Shown: in pieces, positions 35,741 to 48,964 of the stretch
Layout of the letters: each line of letters begins with the position of its first letter
Numbering within the stretch: position 1 is the stretch's first letter
Notes under the pieces: model-generated
Seen by the model: only the letters and a program-made list of their open reading frames with translations
What the model was told of the DNA's origin: nothing
The model's database searches: none
NCBI GenBank assembly: GCA_000827495.1
Contig: KN817525.1
Span: forward strand, 240,493-304,492
DNA from: Hypholoma sublateritium FD-334 SS-4
Lineage: Eukaryota > Basidiomycota > Agaricomycetes > Agaricales > Strophariaceae
Length of the DNA stretch: 64,000 nt
Direction of reading: 5' to 3'
Translations under genes and position numbers: made by a program

Positions 35741-38237
35741 ATGCTCAGACCGACATGGCCCGCGTCTGTGGTCGTCCGTCCTAGATCGTGTCTGGTTCCT
35801 AGAATTCGCCGTTATACGTCGCTGCCACCACCACCGTCCACCTCGCTCCTCCAGAAGTCAAAGACCGCTGCTAAAGTTACCGGCTTTCTGTGCCTGTCGT
35901 CAGCGCTTGGCATCGTGGTCGTTGGCACCGGAATTCTCGCCCACGACGCGTTCACTTACAACGACAGACACGTCGATCGCGTCCCGGTCAATCCCTTGGC
36001 GTTACATCCTGACCACGGCGGGCCCAAGAATTTGCCCATCGCTCGTGTATTAATTGACGACGAGGAAGACGAGGAAGCTCAACTTCTGGCAGCAAAACCC
36101 AAGTTGGTCATAGTTGGTGGAGGATGGGGTGTCCGTGATTTAATGTGTTTTTTTTCACCATACTCAATGACTTCCGCAGGCCATGGGCGTCCTTCAGACG
36201 CTCCATCCGGGAGATTACCATGTCACTCTCGTTTCTTCTGACACATATACTACGTTTACTCCTCTGCTCCCATGTGAGTTGTCATTGTTGCTAACACTCT
36301 CGCGCTCAATATCTTCCCATAGCCGCTGCCGTCGGAACGGTCTCCGTTCGGTCTCTTATCGAACCTATTCGGAAGATATTGGCGCGTCTACGCGGCCACT
36401 TTGTGCAAGGAAAGGCAGTCGACTTGGTCATGTCAGAACGCTTGGTTGAGATTCAAACAACCTTGTCGGATGGATCGCACAGTAATATTTATCTCCCGTT
36501 CGCAGCATCTACTTCATTTCATATCATTATATTCAAATACTTCTCTCCATAGGTACGACAAGCTCGTTATTGCTGTCGGGTCTTCGTCCAGTACCCACGG
36601 CGTCTCTGGCTTGGAAAATTGCTTCCAACTAAAAACCATTGGCGATGCTCAATCTATCAGACGACGGATTATGGGTACGCCAACTACGTCATAGTGTGCG
36701 ATGCATTGATGGCTAATTGAAATTTCCCAAAGACAACTTTGAAATGGCGAGCCTACCCACGACTTCTGCAGAAGAGCGTAAACGTCTTTTAAGCTTTGTC
36801 ATCTGCGGAGGAGGTCCAACAGGTATAGAAACGGCTGCTGTAGTTACATTTTCTTCTCTGCTTTCATTCGAGTTGTTAACCTTTCCATAGGAAATCTACG
36901 ACTTCTGTCAAGAAGACATTATGAATTATGTGAGTGACGTCATTCGGGACAGCGGGGTTATAGAAATTGAATTCATCTTTATCGCTCTCAGTTTCCTAAA
37001 ATATGTAGAGAGGAAGTTTCCATTCATGTCATACAGTCCCGGGATCATATCCTAAACACTGTGCGTATCTTAACTCGCTCCACTCCTATTGCAAAGTATA
37101 ATATAATCGCAGTATTCAGAAGAAATATCCAAGTTTGCGGAGGTACAGCTCGGTTGATATTCGTGTTTGTTGTTTCCATTGACGCACCTTTACAGGATAA
37201 ATTTGCTCGCGACGAGGTAGATCTCATAACTTCAGCCAGAGTAGCTGGTATCACCCCCACCCACGTGCTTTACACCACCCGTAACGCAAACGGAGAGACT
37301 GAGCAACACTCTATCCCATCCAATTTCGTCCTTTGGTCAACAGGNATTGCTATGAATCCTTTCACGCAACGCGTATCGAGTCTCCTTCCGAACCAAGTGC
37401 ATAAGAAGGCCATCGAAGTGGACTCTCATCTGCGAGTCAACGGTGCTCCGAAAGGCGAAGTGTACTACGCCATAGGGGACTGTGCGACGGTCAGCACTTA
37501 AATTTTGTTGAGGTTCGCCATCGTATTAATGCTACAATCTCAAGATTGAGACGTCGCTTCTTGGACATTTTTTATCTTTGGTGGAGGAAGCTGATAAAAA
37601 CAAGGACGGAAAAATTGATATGGGGGAATGGGAATACATGGGTATGAATTATCCCACCTTTTCTCAGGCATAAGTGTCATACTCATGTATGATATTTCCA
37701 GTCTCAAGGATCAAAGAACGTGTACCTATGGCAGCGGATCATTTAGCTGAAGTAAAAGAACTCTTCCGACTATATGACTCTGACGCAGACAACAGTTTGA
37801 CGCTGAATGAGCTCTTCTTGCTTCTTCAGGATGTGGGCAACCACATCACATCGCTGCCAGCAACTGCGCAGGTTGCAGCGCAACAAGGCAAATATTTAGG
37901 CAAGAAGCTCCATAAAGCTACGCGCGCTGCTCCAGGACAGCATGTGACTGCTACCGACGAGCAAGTTTCGTCTCCGTTCAAGTATCTTCATCTCGGAACC
38001 CTTGCGTACATCGGAAATGCGGCAGTGTTCGACTTCGGAAAGCAGTCGTTCATGGGTGGGCTGGTGGCGATGTATGCGTGGAGGAGCATTTATTGGAACG
38101 AGCAAGTGAGTTCGAGAACACGAGCGTTGTTGATGATCGACTGGATTATCAGGCGAGCAATTTATTTCTCCTCCTCCATCAATTACTGATTTTGTGTGTA
38201 CAGGGGCATTTGGGGACGTGATTTGTCGCGGCTATAA
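35741..38237 (+). CDS. NDE1: External alternative NADH dehydrogenase with EF-hands
   Basis: Rotenone-insensitive type II NADH:ubiquinone oxidoreductase of the mitochondrial inner membrane, facing the intermembrane space. The start at 35741 gives a basic presequence (MLRPTWPASVVVRPRSCLVP) followed by a helix (FLCLSSALGIVVVGTGIL). The FAD site is KPKLVIVGGGWG joined over an intron to AMGVLQTLHPGDYHV. The NADH site is LLSFVICGGGPTGIETAAEI. VLWSTGIAMNPFTQRV and VYYAIGDCATV follow. Two EF-hand-like loops (DKNKDGKIDMGEW and DSDADNSLTLNEL) make it a calcium-responsive NDE. The C-terminus YAWRSIYWNEQVSSRTRALL leads, across a GC-AG intron, to GIWGRDLSRL. There are about ten introns and one N at 37345. 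An out-of-frame ATG at 35712 precedes the chosen start. Confidence 0.93.
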
Positions 38238-38485
38238 CCGCGAAGTTACAATAGAGGCGGCCTGGTCGAGATATTCCACAGGAAGTGCCCGCTTTTATAC
38301 CATTGTTCGGCCTGCAGGAACTCGATACCATCGGGATCGGCAGGATTTTCTTCTTTGCATGTTCATTAGATCGTTCTGCGCTTTCACAAACTCCTTTAAA
38401 GCTTTCGTCGATTTATTTCCTTGTGTAATAGCCTGCTTTTTACTGTACACTCAGCCTTACCTATTGGACTATGTACGAAGCTAGG

Positions 38486-40540
38486 TCACGCTGACCACCT
38501 CCATACTCTGGCCCCTCCCTTCCTAACACCCTCTCCCTCCCATTCTCGGCCGGCTTTCCATACTTCTTTGTAGCCTTGTCTCGCAAGTGTATCCAGAATA
38601 CCTTCTTCGTGTAGTAAATTTCCAAAGAATATTAAATGTGTCGGCCATTCGTGCCGCCATGGATGGATAAACTGCCCAGAAGCACTCAATACAGAGGGGG
38701 TCGATGAAACACCAGGTGGAGATGCAGGAAACGGAGATAGCGGGAAGCTTTGGTTGACATGTGGAGGGAAATAAGTGCGGAGGTAGGAACTGGGCGAGTC
38801 AAAGAACACGTTCGTTTGGTCCTTGTAAGTTGACAGATTTTCCCCGCTGGGTAAAAAAAATACGGAATGTTAGTCCCCATTGACTGTGCTCTATATTTGA
38901 AAAGGCTAACTTGAGGGGCGGTTCGCAGCCCAAAGACCACATCCTTCCGTGTGCCAATTCTTCTCGGTGGATATATGCGTGGCCTGGTATCGAATGACAG
39001 GGCATCAAAACACCAATGGTCGTGATATTGAGCTGGTCCTTTCGGATGGACTGGATATAGGCAGAAACACTGATAGGTCCACTGCAATAGAAAAGGATAA
39101 CGTAGAGTGACAAAGGTACAGTGGCGAGGACAAGCCCAAGATATCCTGTGGGTATGTTGGGCAATTGAAATTGTCGATGAATAGCTGTTGGAGTCTGTGG
39201 AACGTTTCGCATTCTGCCTTTCGACAACGGTTTCGACGCGGTTGGGGTTGTATCCTTTTTGAGGTGCCGAGGAGAAGAGCCCATATCAACGAGAGATTGC
39301 GTAGCGAAGAGGTGAAGGAGCGGTAATATAGGGTGCAAAAAGCGCCATTCTTTGTGTCCAGCAAGAGAATAGATACCCACAGTCCATATCACGGTCGCCA
39401 ACATCGTTCTTAGAGGAGTGTTGTGCACTATCTTCGAAGTAGCGGTTGTCCACATTCCATGCAGAGTGAATGGGAGGGCGGTCGTACATAAAATTGGAAT
39501 TGCCTGTGTGATGTAATAATGCCAGGCGTTCGCGCCGTAGAAAAGTGACACATCGGACATGTTCCGTTTCAAGAAATTGAAGGGAGTAAGTGTCAGGGTT
39601 TGATAGTACAGCGAATCGACGGTGAACAAGAACGCGATGGAAAGAGAGCTGAGCCTTCCGTGAGCGCCTATTATAGGATGTGCACGAAATCAAACTGACC
39701 ATGCAATCAATATATCTTTTATAATTAATAGAGATATCCGATGATAGTTTCGGACTGCCCACAATAGGTTTGCGTAGAGGTATACCCATATAACCGCGTT
39801 AGTGGGACGTATCGTGCACGCCAACGCACTGAAGAGGATCATCTTCCGCAATTTGGATCTATACCAACACAGTTGATGGAGGAAATTTGCAAGGAATATA
39901 GAAGATAAAAACCTATTATATATAAGGTGCACGCTTAATTTTGAGTGGGCATCCCAAGGGTAGCATGAAAATGCAATTGTGCAGAGGGATGTCTCCAAAG
40001 AGTTGGACAGCGACCGCGACAGCGCTAGAGCATGAAAGAATGAAGTGAGAGAAATAAACATCTATATCTGTGTAATCAACCGAGATGCATCGAAGGAGTT
40101 GAGTAATTAACCTACAGCGGTGGACGAATAGTCACTTCCAAGTATCGCGCGGGCAGTTTTGCCTAGATGTATGTCCGTACATGCGGCCAAACCTCCATGC
40201 AGGATCTGAGGGCAAACGAGCTGTCGTCTAGCGTCAGCAAATGTTGCGTATACGTTTTAGTCTGGCCATCACTGACAAGCAGCAAGTCCCCAAGCTGGCC
40301 GAGCTCTGAAAGCCCAGTGACTTTCAGGAAATAGTATATCGGAACATTAAGTGCTGGGTATATTATGCTTCGGATTGGCTGGGATATCATCCATTCCCAG
40401 GTGAGGTGACCATAGCCAAAGACCAGTTTATGCGCCGGTTCCAGAGATTGAAAATATTCATCGGCCTGGAAGAAGGTTCTGGTAAAGAGAGCGATCAGTA
40501 TGCGAATATATATCGCGAGCTGTGTCAAAGTGTAGGACAT
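38486..40540 (-). CDS. GPI10: GPI mannosyltransferase 3 (GPI10/PIG-B)
   Basis: Multi-pass ER glycosyltransferase family 22 enzyme that adds the third mannose to the GPI-anchor precursor. The start MSYTLTQLAIYIRILIALFT contains the first helix, followed by RTFFQADEYFQSLEPAHKLV, the family's luminal QADE-x-FQ motif, and GHLTWEW. Later blocks are SALACTIRPTNAVIWVYL, NFLKRNMSDVSLFYGANAWH and IYSLAGHKEWRFLHPILPLL, carrying the HKEWRF motif of GT22. The C-terminal part has MPCHSIPGHAYIHRE and FFDSPSSYLRTYFPPHVN, ending RVWRWSA at 38486. Four or more introns, the most uncertain near 39.65-39.72 and 39.85-40.15 kb. The gene appears intact and is divergent from the acidic-protein gene. Confidence 0.92.
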
Positions 40541-40702
40541 CCAGATTCCAGCAGGGAGTGACGCGGACGTGTGGCACGGTCACAAATGTCCCATTCTACG
40601 GTGAGTCACCCCGTCACGTACACAGTTCACCCTAACCTCATTTTTACCTCGCTCACTCAACGTTCCCTCATTACACTCGCTGCGCCTCGGGCGTATAAAA
40701 TC

Positions 40703-43623
40703 ATGTCGGCCATGCTTGATACCTACGATATGCAAGTTCTTGACTACTCCGCCGACCACGACATCCAGATGCACCCTTCGTCCTCAGACCAGTGGTTTCA
40801 AGATGAAGCAAAAATGGAGGAAGACAGTCCTGCAATCTTCAAAGACGAAAGCGATATTCACCTGAACACCGGAGCATTCACCGATGAAAAAGTTACAATA
40901 GAAGTCGACATGGAACCAGTCTTAGATCTACAAAATACTGAATATGATATGCTGGACGACCACGAAGTCCACCCTACTGAAATTCTCGATGTCGAATTGT
41001 ACGATATTTCTCATACAGATTCCCCTGCAATGCTTGCTGTCGATTCGGCGCAAGGAGAAATTTTTGCTCCCTTTCATACTCCAGAACAAGATTCTGCTCC
41101 AGTCGAATCGTTACCCACCGAGTCCTTGAATCCAGCGCCGCTACTAGATCTACCTTCTATGACACCTAGGGCAAGAGAAGAAGTCCCTATTGGCGAGGTG
41201 TTTGCAGAGTCGTCACAAGTGGGATCAACACATACCTCAGAACCAGCGTATGAAACAGAGTCAACTGTTGAATTCGTAGAGTTGGCCGCAGAGGTTACAC
41301 AGGATAGTGCTGACACTAGCCCACACACCAATTTCCACGATGCAGATGCGCCTGGCCCTGATCTGGAAGATGAAGAACATCGATATGTTCCAGATGAAGT
41401 CCAGGCACTCGAATCGGAGGAACGGTTTGTAGAACAACCACTCGAATCCGAGTTGGACAGCTTGCACGCGCCGCGGTCTACTGAAAATGACTCAGACGTT
41501 CATCCCGCTGTGGCGGAGTCAGACGACAATGTCGATCCTAATGCTGTCCCTGCAGACAATATTTCTACAGGCGACCCACATGAAATTTCGGAAGGGGTTT
41601 ATATCGATCCTCCACCGCCTGTACTGTTATCCATAGCTTCCGATGGACAGTTCGCTTTTTCATTGTTCAACAAAACTTCCGCTTGGAATGAAGTTACTGC
41701 GAAAGATAACGAAACACAGCCTGCTGCTAATGTGCTTCTGTCGGCATTTCCTACTTTGTACTATGAACCACTTTCAACAGTATTCGATGCACTTCGCCAG
41801 GAAGAGTCTGTCCGTACTGTATGCTCTACTCCCGAGATTGAACTCGTCTTGGAGGCTGTTGATTTGCAGCTGATCATGAGTGAGGTGCGTGCATTTGACC
41901 CAAGCATACTGAAAGACATTGCTGATCTTGTTTTCATTCAAGGACAACATGTATGCACGAGAAGTCACCTTACATGACCTGAATGTGCTACACGATGTTT
42001 CGGGGATCGAAGGGCTCTTGCGCATGCGATTGTATACATCGACTCCTAGGTTTATTGCGCGGTATCAGTATCTGCAAGACGAAGTCAGTAGGTTGAATTT
42101 GGAACCAGCTGCAGGAGATGCTGCCTTGGAAACCAGCGCTGAAGGTGTTCCCCCACAGGAAGGTATGACTTCGACGAGTCAAAACATTTTGTATCTTTGA
42201 CTGATTTCTATTCTTCAGAACATTATGAAGCTCTAGGGGCACATGCTGAATATGAGACGGCTCAAACTGATCGAGGTCAAACGTCCCTTGAAGGAGGTGA
42301 AACGGAGGAGGCAGATACTCAAGTTTTGTATGAAGGAGACGACACGTATGGACACCTCCATAATGGTCCTGAACAAGACCGGGCTGCTGAATCCCTCGAT
42401 GAAGCAACGGCACCAGCGGGATCGGGCGCCCACGGCGACGCGAATGCCGGCCAACAGGGCGTAACATCGGAGGGGCACGACGAAGAAGCCAACGACAATC
42501 ACAATGAAGATGAAGCGGCTGCATATCATTCTGCCCCGACTTCAGAGTCACTTGATAACGTCGTGCGTCCGGATGACTATGAAGAGAGAACGAAGGATGT
42601 TATCACCCTCGAAAAACTGGAGGCAAACTTGGGTGAAAAAGCTAACGAGTTTTTCGATCCTTCTCAAGATCTTACTGAAGAGGTGGACGCTGAATGCGAA
42701 GATGTCGACTATGAAGAAGAACACTCAAATCTCCCAGAATCGAACCAAGAAAAGCCAGAGGAATATCAAGCACAGGACCCTCAGTTATCAATCGAACATG
42801 AAGATTCAGAACATACAGAAGAGGATCGCCACTTCGCAGAAATTCCAAAACAAGATGAGCCATCGGAATATCAACATGTCGAGAATCTCGGCGACGTTAA
42901 TGCTTGTGAGCACTTCCCGCAGCAACTAAATGTACAATGCTTACGTAATTGTTCTTCAGCAACAACCGATCAGGGCCAATTCCTGGAGCTTTCAGATCCT
43001 CTCGATCCGAAGTATGAGGTAGATTATGACCAAGGTCTGCATGCTACATCGCATCTGTACTCTACGTCAGGCTAATACCTTGCCCCTTACCTTCAGCTTC
43101 ATATATAGATGGCAGAGACGAAGATCATGAAGGTGATAATGATGATGGCGGCGCCAACGCTATTTACGAAGAATCTGTTTCTGCTCGTACGTCATTATCA
43201 GCATCGAAACAGTCCCTTTCGCTGATGTTTGTATCTAGACACGTTTGAGGAATTCTCACATAGCGAAGAGACAGGATCCATCGTTGAAGCGACAAGTGAT
43301 TATCTCCTTCCCCACCCAGATCTTGAAGATAACGAAAAAGATTGGGAATATGATGTGGATGGCGACCATGAAGGCAACATTACTGCTATATGGGATGAGG
43401 ACAACGAAGAAGCCAACAAATCAACTTCGAACGCTAGCTCTACCACACTTTCCAGCAAAGCGTCAAAGCGGGGCTTTGAAGAAGTTGATTCAGATGAAGA
43501 AGATTATGAAAATGGGGACAACCAACATTGGTCCCCTGCAGGCTCCCCTGGTATGTGTTCCATTGAATTTTCAAAGAAGTTTCTTACCCTTTCCCAGGTC
43601 CAAAGCGCTCGAGGACACGGTAG
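40703..43623 (+). CDS. Large acidic disordered protein, unknown function
   Basis: I do not recognise a domain. The start MSAMLDTYDMQVLDYSADHD heads an exon of over 400 codons, very rich in Asp, Glu, Ser and Pro. A short ordered-looking segment follows: PPPVLLSIASDGQFAFSLFN, LLSAFPTLYYEPLSTVFDAL and LEAVDLQLIMSEDNMYAREV. The exon join at 41.89 kb restores it and continues TLHDLNVLHDVSGIEGLL and RFIARYQYLQDEVSRLNL. Later exons are again strongly acidic (DNEKDWEYDVDGDHEGN; EEVDSDEEDYENGD). The last intron joins SP to GPKRSRTR, a basic nuclear-localisation-like tail. Hydrophilic composition and this tail suggest a nuclear protein. A second in-frame ATG at 40586 would extend it through likely promoter sequence. 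Confidence 0.8.
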
Positions 43624-44129
43624 GCTGGATACCTTCCTGCCGTGGCTGTAGACTGCCTAGTCCTCCGCAGGGAAGGGTTAGCTGCAAATGCACCAAAATC
43701 AAGTCAATAGTCGGACACAAATGAGCTAGGTCAAGTTACACATGGTTAAGTAACTTACATTCTATGTGCTGTTCTCTCTGTTTTCTTTGCAGCCACTGTG
43801 ACCTTCCTGCTAACATTTTTAGGTTTACACTGTTGTTTGCCCCGTTGGCCTCAGATCGGCGGTGGTAGAGGACGAGCGGACACTCGGTTCAGCAGCGTTT
43901 CGTTTTTCTTTGCTTTGTATAACAGCAGCGATATCTGCATGCATCCAGATCATATACCTTTCCACGCACGCGACTATAATCTATGTACATTATTGAGTCT
44001 CGTCGAACCCATATGTGTTTTGACAAATAGCAGTTCCAAAATGACTAGTAAAAATATACTACAATGAGTCAACGTATTAGAAATTAGGATAAGATAAATG
44101 CAGGAAAGATGAGCGAGAGTAAGAGACAA
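43624..44129. other. Convergent intergenic region
   Basis: About 500 bp lie between the stops of the acidic-protein gene and the condensin gene. Short open frames on the plus strand (for example 43798-44067) have no recognisable content and most likely belong to 3' untranslated sequence. Confidence 0.6.
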
Positions 44130-47100
44130 TCAGTCTTCGGCCAGCAAATCATTCACTTCCTCTTCCTCTTCCTCAGAATCGGGGCCCATGATAGAGTCGT
44201 CTAGGGCCCCGCTTACAGCCGAAGAAATGTCATCGAGAATACTATCCGGCTCTTCTTCCAATTGAGGCTCTTCAAACTCCTCCTTTGGTCGGAACATCGC
44301 CCGGGACCTGTGGCGATGATAAGTCTCCACTCATGTCAAGCAGAGATTTAACATGGTGTCCACTCACCTTGGCTTTCTAGACGCGTTGGATGGACCCTCT
44401 CCCTCACTGTCTGAGCTGATAACGACAACCTGCATTGGTCTACTGCGAGAAGTACTGTAAATGCCGATTAGTCAGACACCCGCTCGATCGGAAAGGTACT
44501 CACGCAGCTCGCTTCGGTACGACACGCGTCGGTGGATTGGGTGTACCCCTCTGTGTAGACTCACCATCGCCACCGTCGTCGTCGGTGGCAGACACACGAG
44601 GGCGCCTTGTTAAACAAATATAAGCGCGCACAATCACAGTAACAACTCAACAATTACTGACTTGGCTTTGGCTTTGCTTTTCCGTGTTTTCACTGCTGAA
44701 GAGCTAGAACGACTCCCAGTCGCTGAACTAGCAATGCTTTCAGAACGCCTTCATTTATCATTTCCCGTGAGTCCTGCACTGCAAAAGAGATTAACAAAAC
44801 TGTACCTTTTTCTGCCTCTTTTTCTGGGGATGTCGGTTTCTGTTGTCTCCTCATCATCTGGAGGAAAAATGCTATCCAAAAACATGAATAATTCGTCAAG
44901 CTCTTCCAACTTCCTGAATTCCTCTTCACTGAAGTCCTCCAACAGCTTTTCAAATTTCTTCGTGAAGGTGGCTTCAAATTTGGAAAAAGCCGTTTTAGAG
45001 ACATGGTCTCGCAGAGGTCGGCGCTGCAGAGTTCCCCCATTCATACGAGTGGCAAGATAAAGACGAAAATTAACTAACTGCTCGTAGATTGACCATCAAT
45101 AATTTCATCGACCGGATGCGATAACGGTCGACCGTGTCAGGTATATAAAGTTTGTTTAGCAACTGACAGAGAACACGTTTGTCTTCCCCTTAAATATTAT
45201 GTTAGAGAGTGAAATAATGAGGAAAACGTACGTACTTTCGATTTCTATCTTGAGGTCTTTTTCAAATAGGAGCGTGATGATATCTCTCGCCATGTCCAAT
45301 TGTATGCACTCATTAGCAATCTTGCCATCTTCAACATCCTCCTTGTTACTTCAAAAATGAAATTAAGCTTTGAAGACCAAAATACGTGGAAGAAAAATTA
45401 CATAGCCTTGGACAATTGTAGAGGGTCAGTCCACATGACAAACATCGAAGCAATTTGGTTTGATTCCACGACATCAACATCTTCGTCAACTTCAATGGCT
45501 TGTCTATGGTCTTCACAGACATCCAGGAAAATCAGTAAAAAGATCTACCAAAAAATGAATCAGCTCAATTTGATCGGGAAATACAGCGAAATGCCTTTAC
45601 TTCCTGCATCCGCTGTTGATTTTCGAGCGAAGAAAAACTATAGATATTGAAGAAAAGGTTGAGCGACTGCCGCAAAATGGCGTTCCCGACTGTCAGCGGA
45701 GATATATATATTTTCAAAAGTGTTTTGATGGCCTGTGATAGGGCTGAGAAAGGATTTACATCGAGAGAGCAGAAAACGGACCTCGATATCTGTGATCATC
45801 TTCGCGATCACCAATTTTGCGACGCCTTGGCACAAGATTGCTTGAACTTCAGGGTCTTGCTCTTTTCTGACTTGCGACAAGAGAAAATGAGTTGTCATTT
45901 CAAGCTATGAAATCTATTGGTTAATTGCGCGTCAATTGATGAAAAATGACTCACGTTGTTTGATTCATCCCGAAATATAGCTTTTTTGTGCACCATGCAT
46001 ATATCGATTAACGCATGGGCTATGACAACGCGAATGCTGGCGGGGGATGTGGATAGTTTCTGGATGAAAATTTTGAAGAACTCCTCCGCAATACGCTAAT
46101 AATAAGGTTACCAAATAAAGTCAGTCCGGAACAGGACGATTAACACTTCGCCAAACTTACCCGGTCAATCAAACAACATAGTGCGAGTGCCTTGGTCCCC
46201 CTTTCACGCAACAATCCATCTTCCTTCAGTGCGGAAGGGATAATAAGGGTCTTAAGAATACCATGTAGTGTGATATTCTCTTCGAAGGTCTACATGATAT
46301 ATTTGTGAGCTGGGGGTTTATCATGCAGTAAAAGAGTAGCGCACGCCATTGACCCGTTCGAGCATTCCTATGCACATAGTCAGGCACTTTGAGTCAATGG
46401 CATCAAGACGCATTTGTTGGACAGGCGTCATTTCTGCGCAAGGGGCCGGTATCGGGGTAGGGTTTCCCGCTACATCGAGACTTTGGTTTGGGTCTTCAGT
46501 TTCCTACAATGCTTATGAGGTACGGGAGCAGAGACAACAGGAAAGTGAATTCACCATCTGTTCAACTTCAGCGCCCTCGATTACGCCATCGCGAAGTTCC
46601 TGGACTATCTCAACAACAAGTCGAATGAGATCACGTTCAGTGGCAGATAGCTCTCTCAAAACATCCAAACAAGGCCCCATCAAAACTTCAGGGAGCAGTT
46701 CTGCATCCAACATATCGCCTAACATAGGAATGAGATACTTAAAATGGCTGAACATGATGTCTATAACTCACGAACTAACTGGAAAGTCTTTCTGCGTCCA
46801 ATTTCATCTGAGTAATCCAAGTTCGTAGCAAGTTTGAGAAGTTCAGCGAGAATAAATTCTCGCAAATGTTTTTCTTCCTCTAGTTTGTTAAGTTCCTTTT
46901 CGTCAACATCCTCCGATGCGTGAAGGGCATCAAATTTGACCAAGAAATCAACAAAATGATTATACGCATCCTGGATTTGGAATGCAATGGCCGTGACAAC
47001 TGGTAAGGCGCATTCTAATCTGGCCTCTTCCTTGGCAGATTTACAATAATCCACAAACGCTCGGGCTAGAAAGGCTTTCCCCGCAGTCAAATTCTTCCAG

Positions 47101-48497
47101 TATTCAACTATACAGGTAAAAAGATTGACATCCAATATAGCAATATGAAATATTTGCACACCATTAAAGTCAAGGTTTTCGAAAATCTCGGGTTGTGTCT
47201 GGAATACGCTTTGCAAGGCATCAAATGCGACGGTAGTATCAGAATTCAAGTCGAAAAGAGAAAGAAGAGAAAGAATTTCGTCCTCCGCTTTGATTTGGAT
47301 GGATTCTTCCAAAGCAACTTCTGGGTCTTCGGCTCTCAGACTAACGAGTTTCATCCATTTTGAAATGAGGATTGCGGCCGCGGATTTGACAGTGGGATCT
47401 CGATCACCTAACCCGTTTTTCACGATTAACTCCCTTTGCTCAATAGACAACATGCGAGGGTGTGTCGACTCGGATCCGGGAGCATTTAACGTGGCGTCAT
47501 CTTTATTTTGCGTACACCGAAGCAAAACGTTGCCATATACCAATTTACGAATGCTCTGGTCAGTATCTCGCGTCCGATCGAGGACAGCGGGGAAGGTGCG
47601 ATTATCCAGAGGGACGTTCATAAGTATTGCACGACGAACTTCACTGAACAACATTGGAATAACATTTAGTCAGTAAATGATAAGAAAATCGAAAAAAAAA
47701 CTTACGCTGAGGAATCATAGGACATGGCTTCAAGAAGAACAGCAAGGACAGGTATTTCCTCAACTTCTGATGACCCTTCTGACACCGCTAGTTTAGCCAG
47801 GCATATGGCAGCAATGCTCCTGATGCTGGCCTCTTTGTCATTGATGCGTTCCACAAGTGCCCTCACAAGATCATTATAGACATCTTCACTGTTGTACATT
47901 TTGAGTATTCTCAAAGGATTGGAAACACGAATCGGACGCACTCAATTTCGCCAAGATGGGCAATCATCTGGAGGAGAGTAAACAGGACACGATATCGTAC
48001 ATTCTTGTCTTTTGCATGAAATGCTTGCTGTAAAGCGCTTAGTAGACGACCAGTGAACCGAGATGCCGGTGTAGCTTCTTCCTCTTCAGCATCACCGACT
48101 TCATGCTCTCTTTCCTCAATGGCTAGAAAGTGCATTGATTTATAAATGCATTATCGATAGAATCTGTGAAATTCACACCTTTTTCATTCATATGCCTAAT
48201 ATATCCACCAACAAACTTTAACACATTATCAGCAACAGCAACACCTTTCTTGATGGTGAACGCGCGCAGAAGACGAGACGCGAATGCCTCCCAAAAGAGG
48301 TTTTCTCCAACAGTGATCAACCCTTCCGAAGATTCTTCCGTGTATGCTGCGGCCTCGGTATGGACTTTATAAAGCGTGACGTAGTTCTTTCTGTGGTTTG
48401 CAATGGTATCTTGTACCTGCTGGAGGATATGCGAGATTGATAAATGGAATTGCTGGCGTAGACCTGAAGCAGTGGGTCGTCGTATAGTGCTGGGCAT
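44130..48497 (-). CDS. YCG1: Condensin complex subunit 3 (CAP-G/Ycg1/Cnd3)
   Basis: HEAT-repeat subunit of condensin, which compacts chromosomes in mitosis. The start MPSTIRRPTASGLRQQFHLS leads to DTIANHRKNYVTLYKVHTEA and GVAVADNVLKFVGGYIRHMN, diagnostic of the N-terminus of this subunit. HEAT-repeat exons include HAKDKNVRYRVLFTLLQMIA, LVERINDKEASIRSIAAICL and LVKNGLGDRDPTVKSAAAIL. DYCKSAKEEARLECALPVVT follows. The middle has LKQSLNLFFNIYSF-type helices (read from 45.6 kb), and a basic/acidic tail ends SEEEEEEVNDLLAED. More than fifteen short introns were inferred and not all were joined in detail. It is 468 bp head-to-head from the RPC3 start and looks complete. Confidence 0.9.
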
Positions 48498-48964
48498 GCT
48501 TCAGGAGAGTATCCACCAAGTATCCACTAAAGGATTCAAAGGCAAATTCAAAGGCAAATGCAAGATATAAGTTGGATGGGAGTAGAATAACGAGAGTTGA
48601 AGCAAGAAAGGCCGCAACAACTTGAACCAAGTCACAAGTGGAATATTCACTTCAGACTCCGAAGTCGCGTTAATCACGATCACGTGGAGCGCGTTTTTAA
48701 TGAGATAATATGAAATTCTTTGCTTACTAATGCTACTTACCAGTTTGCTTGACCTCCGAGTCGATTGCTGCCCACCCAATCCCTAAACTGATTCCTCGCT
48801 ATCTTTGCAGAGGCTCGTGAAATGCAGATGTCCATTCATTCGATACCGATACAACTATAACAATATCGTTAGTCATTCATTCTTGGGAATTTGTTATGAC
48901 CTTGAAAATTTGCTCAAAAGACTTCTTGGCACTAGTCAATCATTGCTAGTCAACTACTTAATCA

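Noticed and set aside
35712..36053. Open frame starting at 35712 ahead of the NDE gene
   Set aside because: It is out of frame with the dehydrogenase and has no homology; at most it is an upstream ATG in the 5' untranslated region.
40571..40702. Upstream extension of the acidic protein
   Set aside because: The extension begins with GTG, or with ATG at 40586, and covers what should be the short promoter shared with GPI10. The ATG at 40703 gives a more usual acidic N-terminus.
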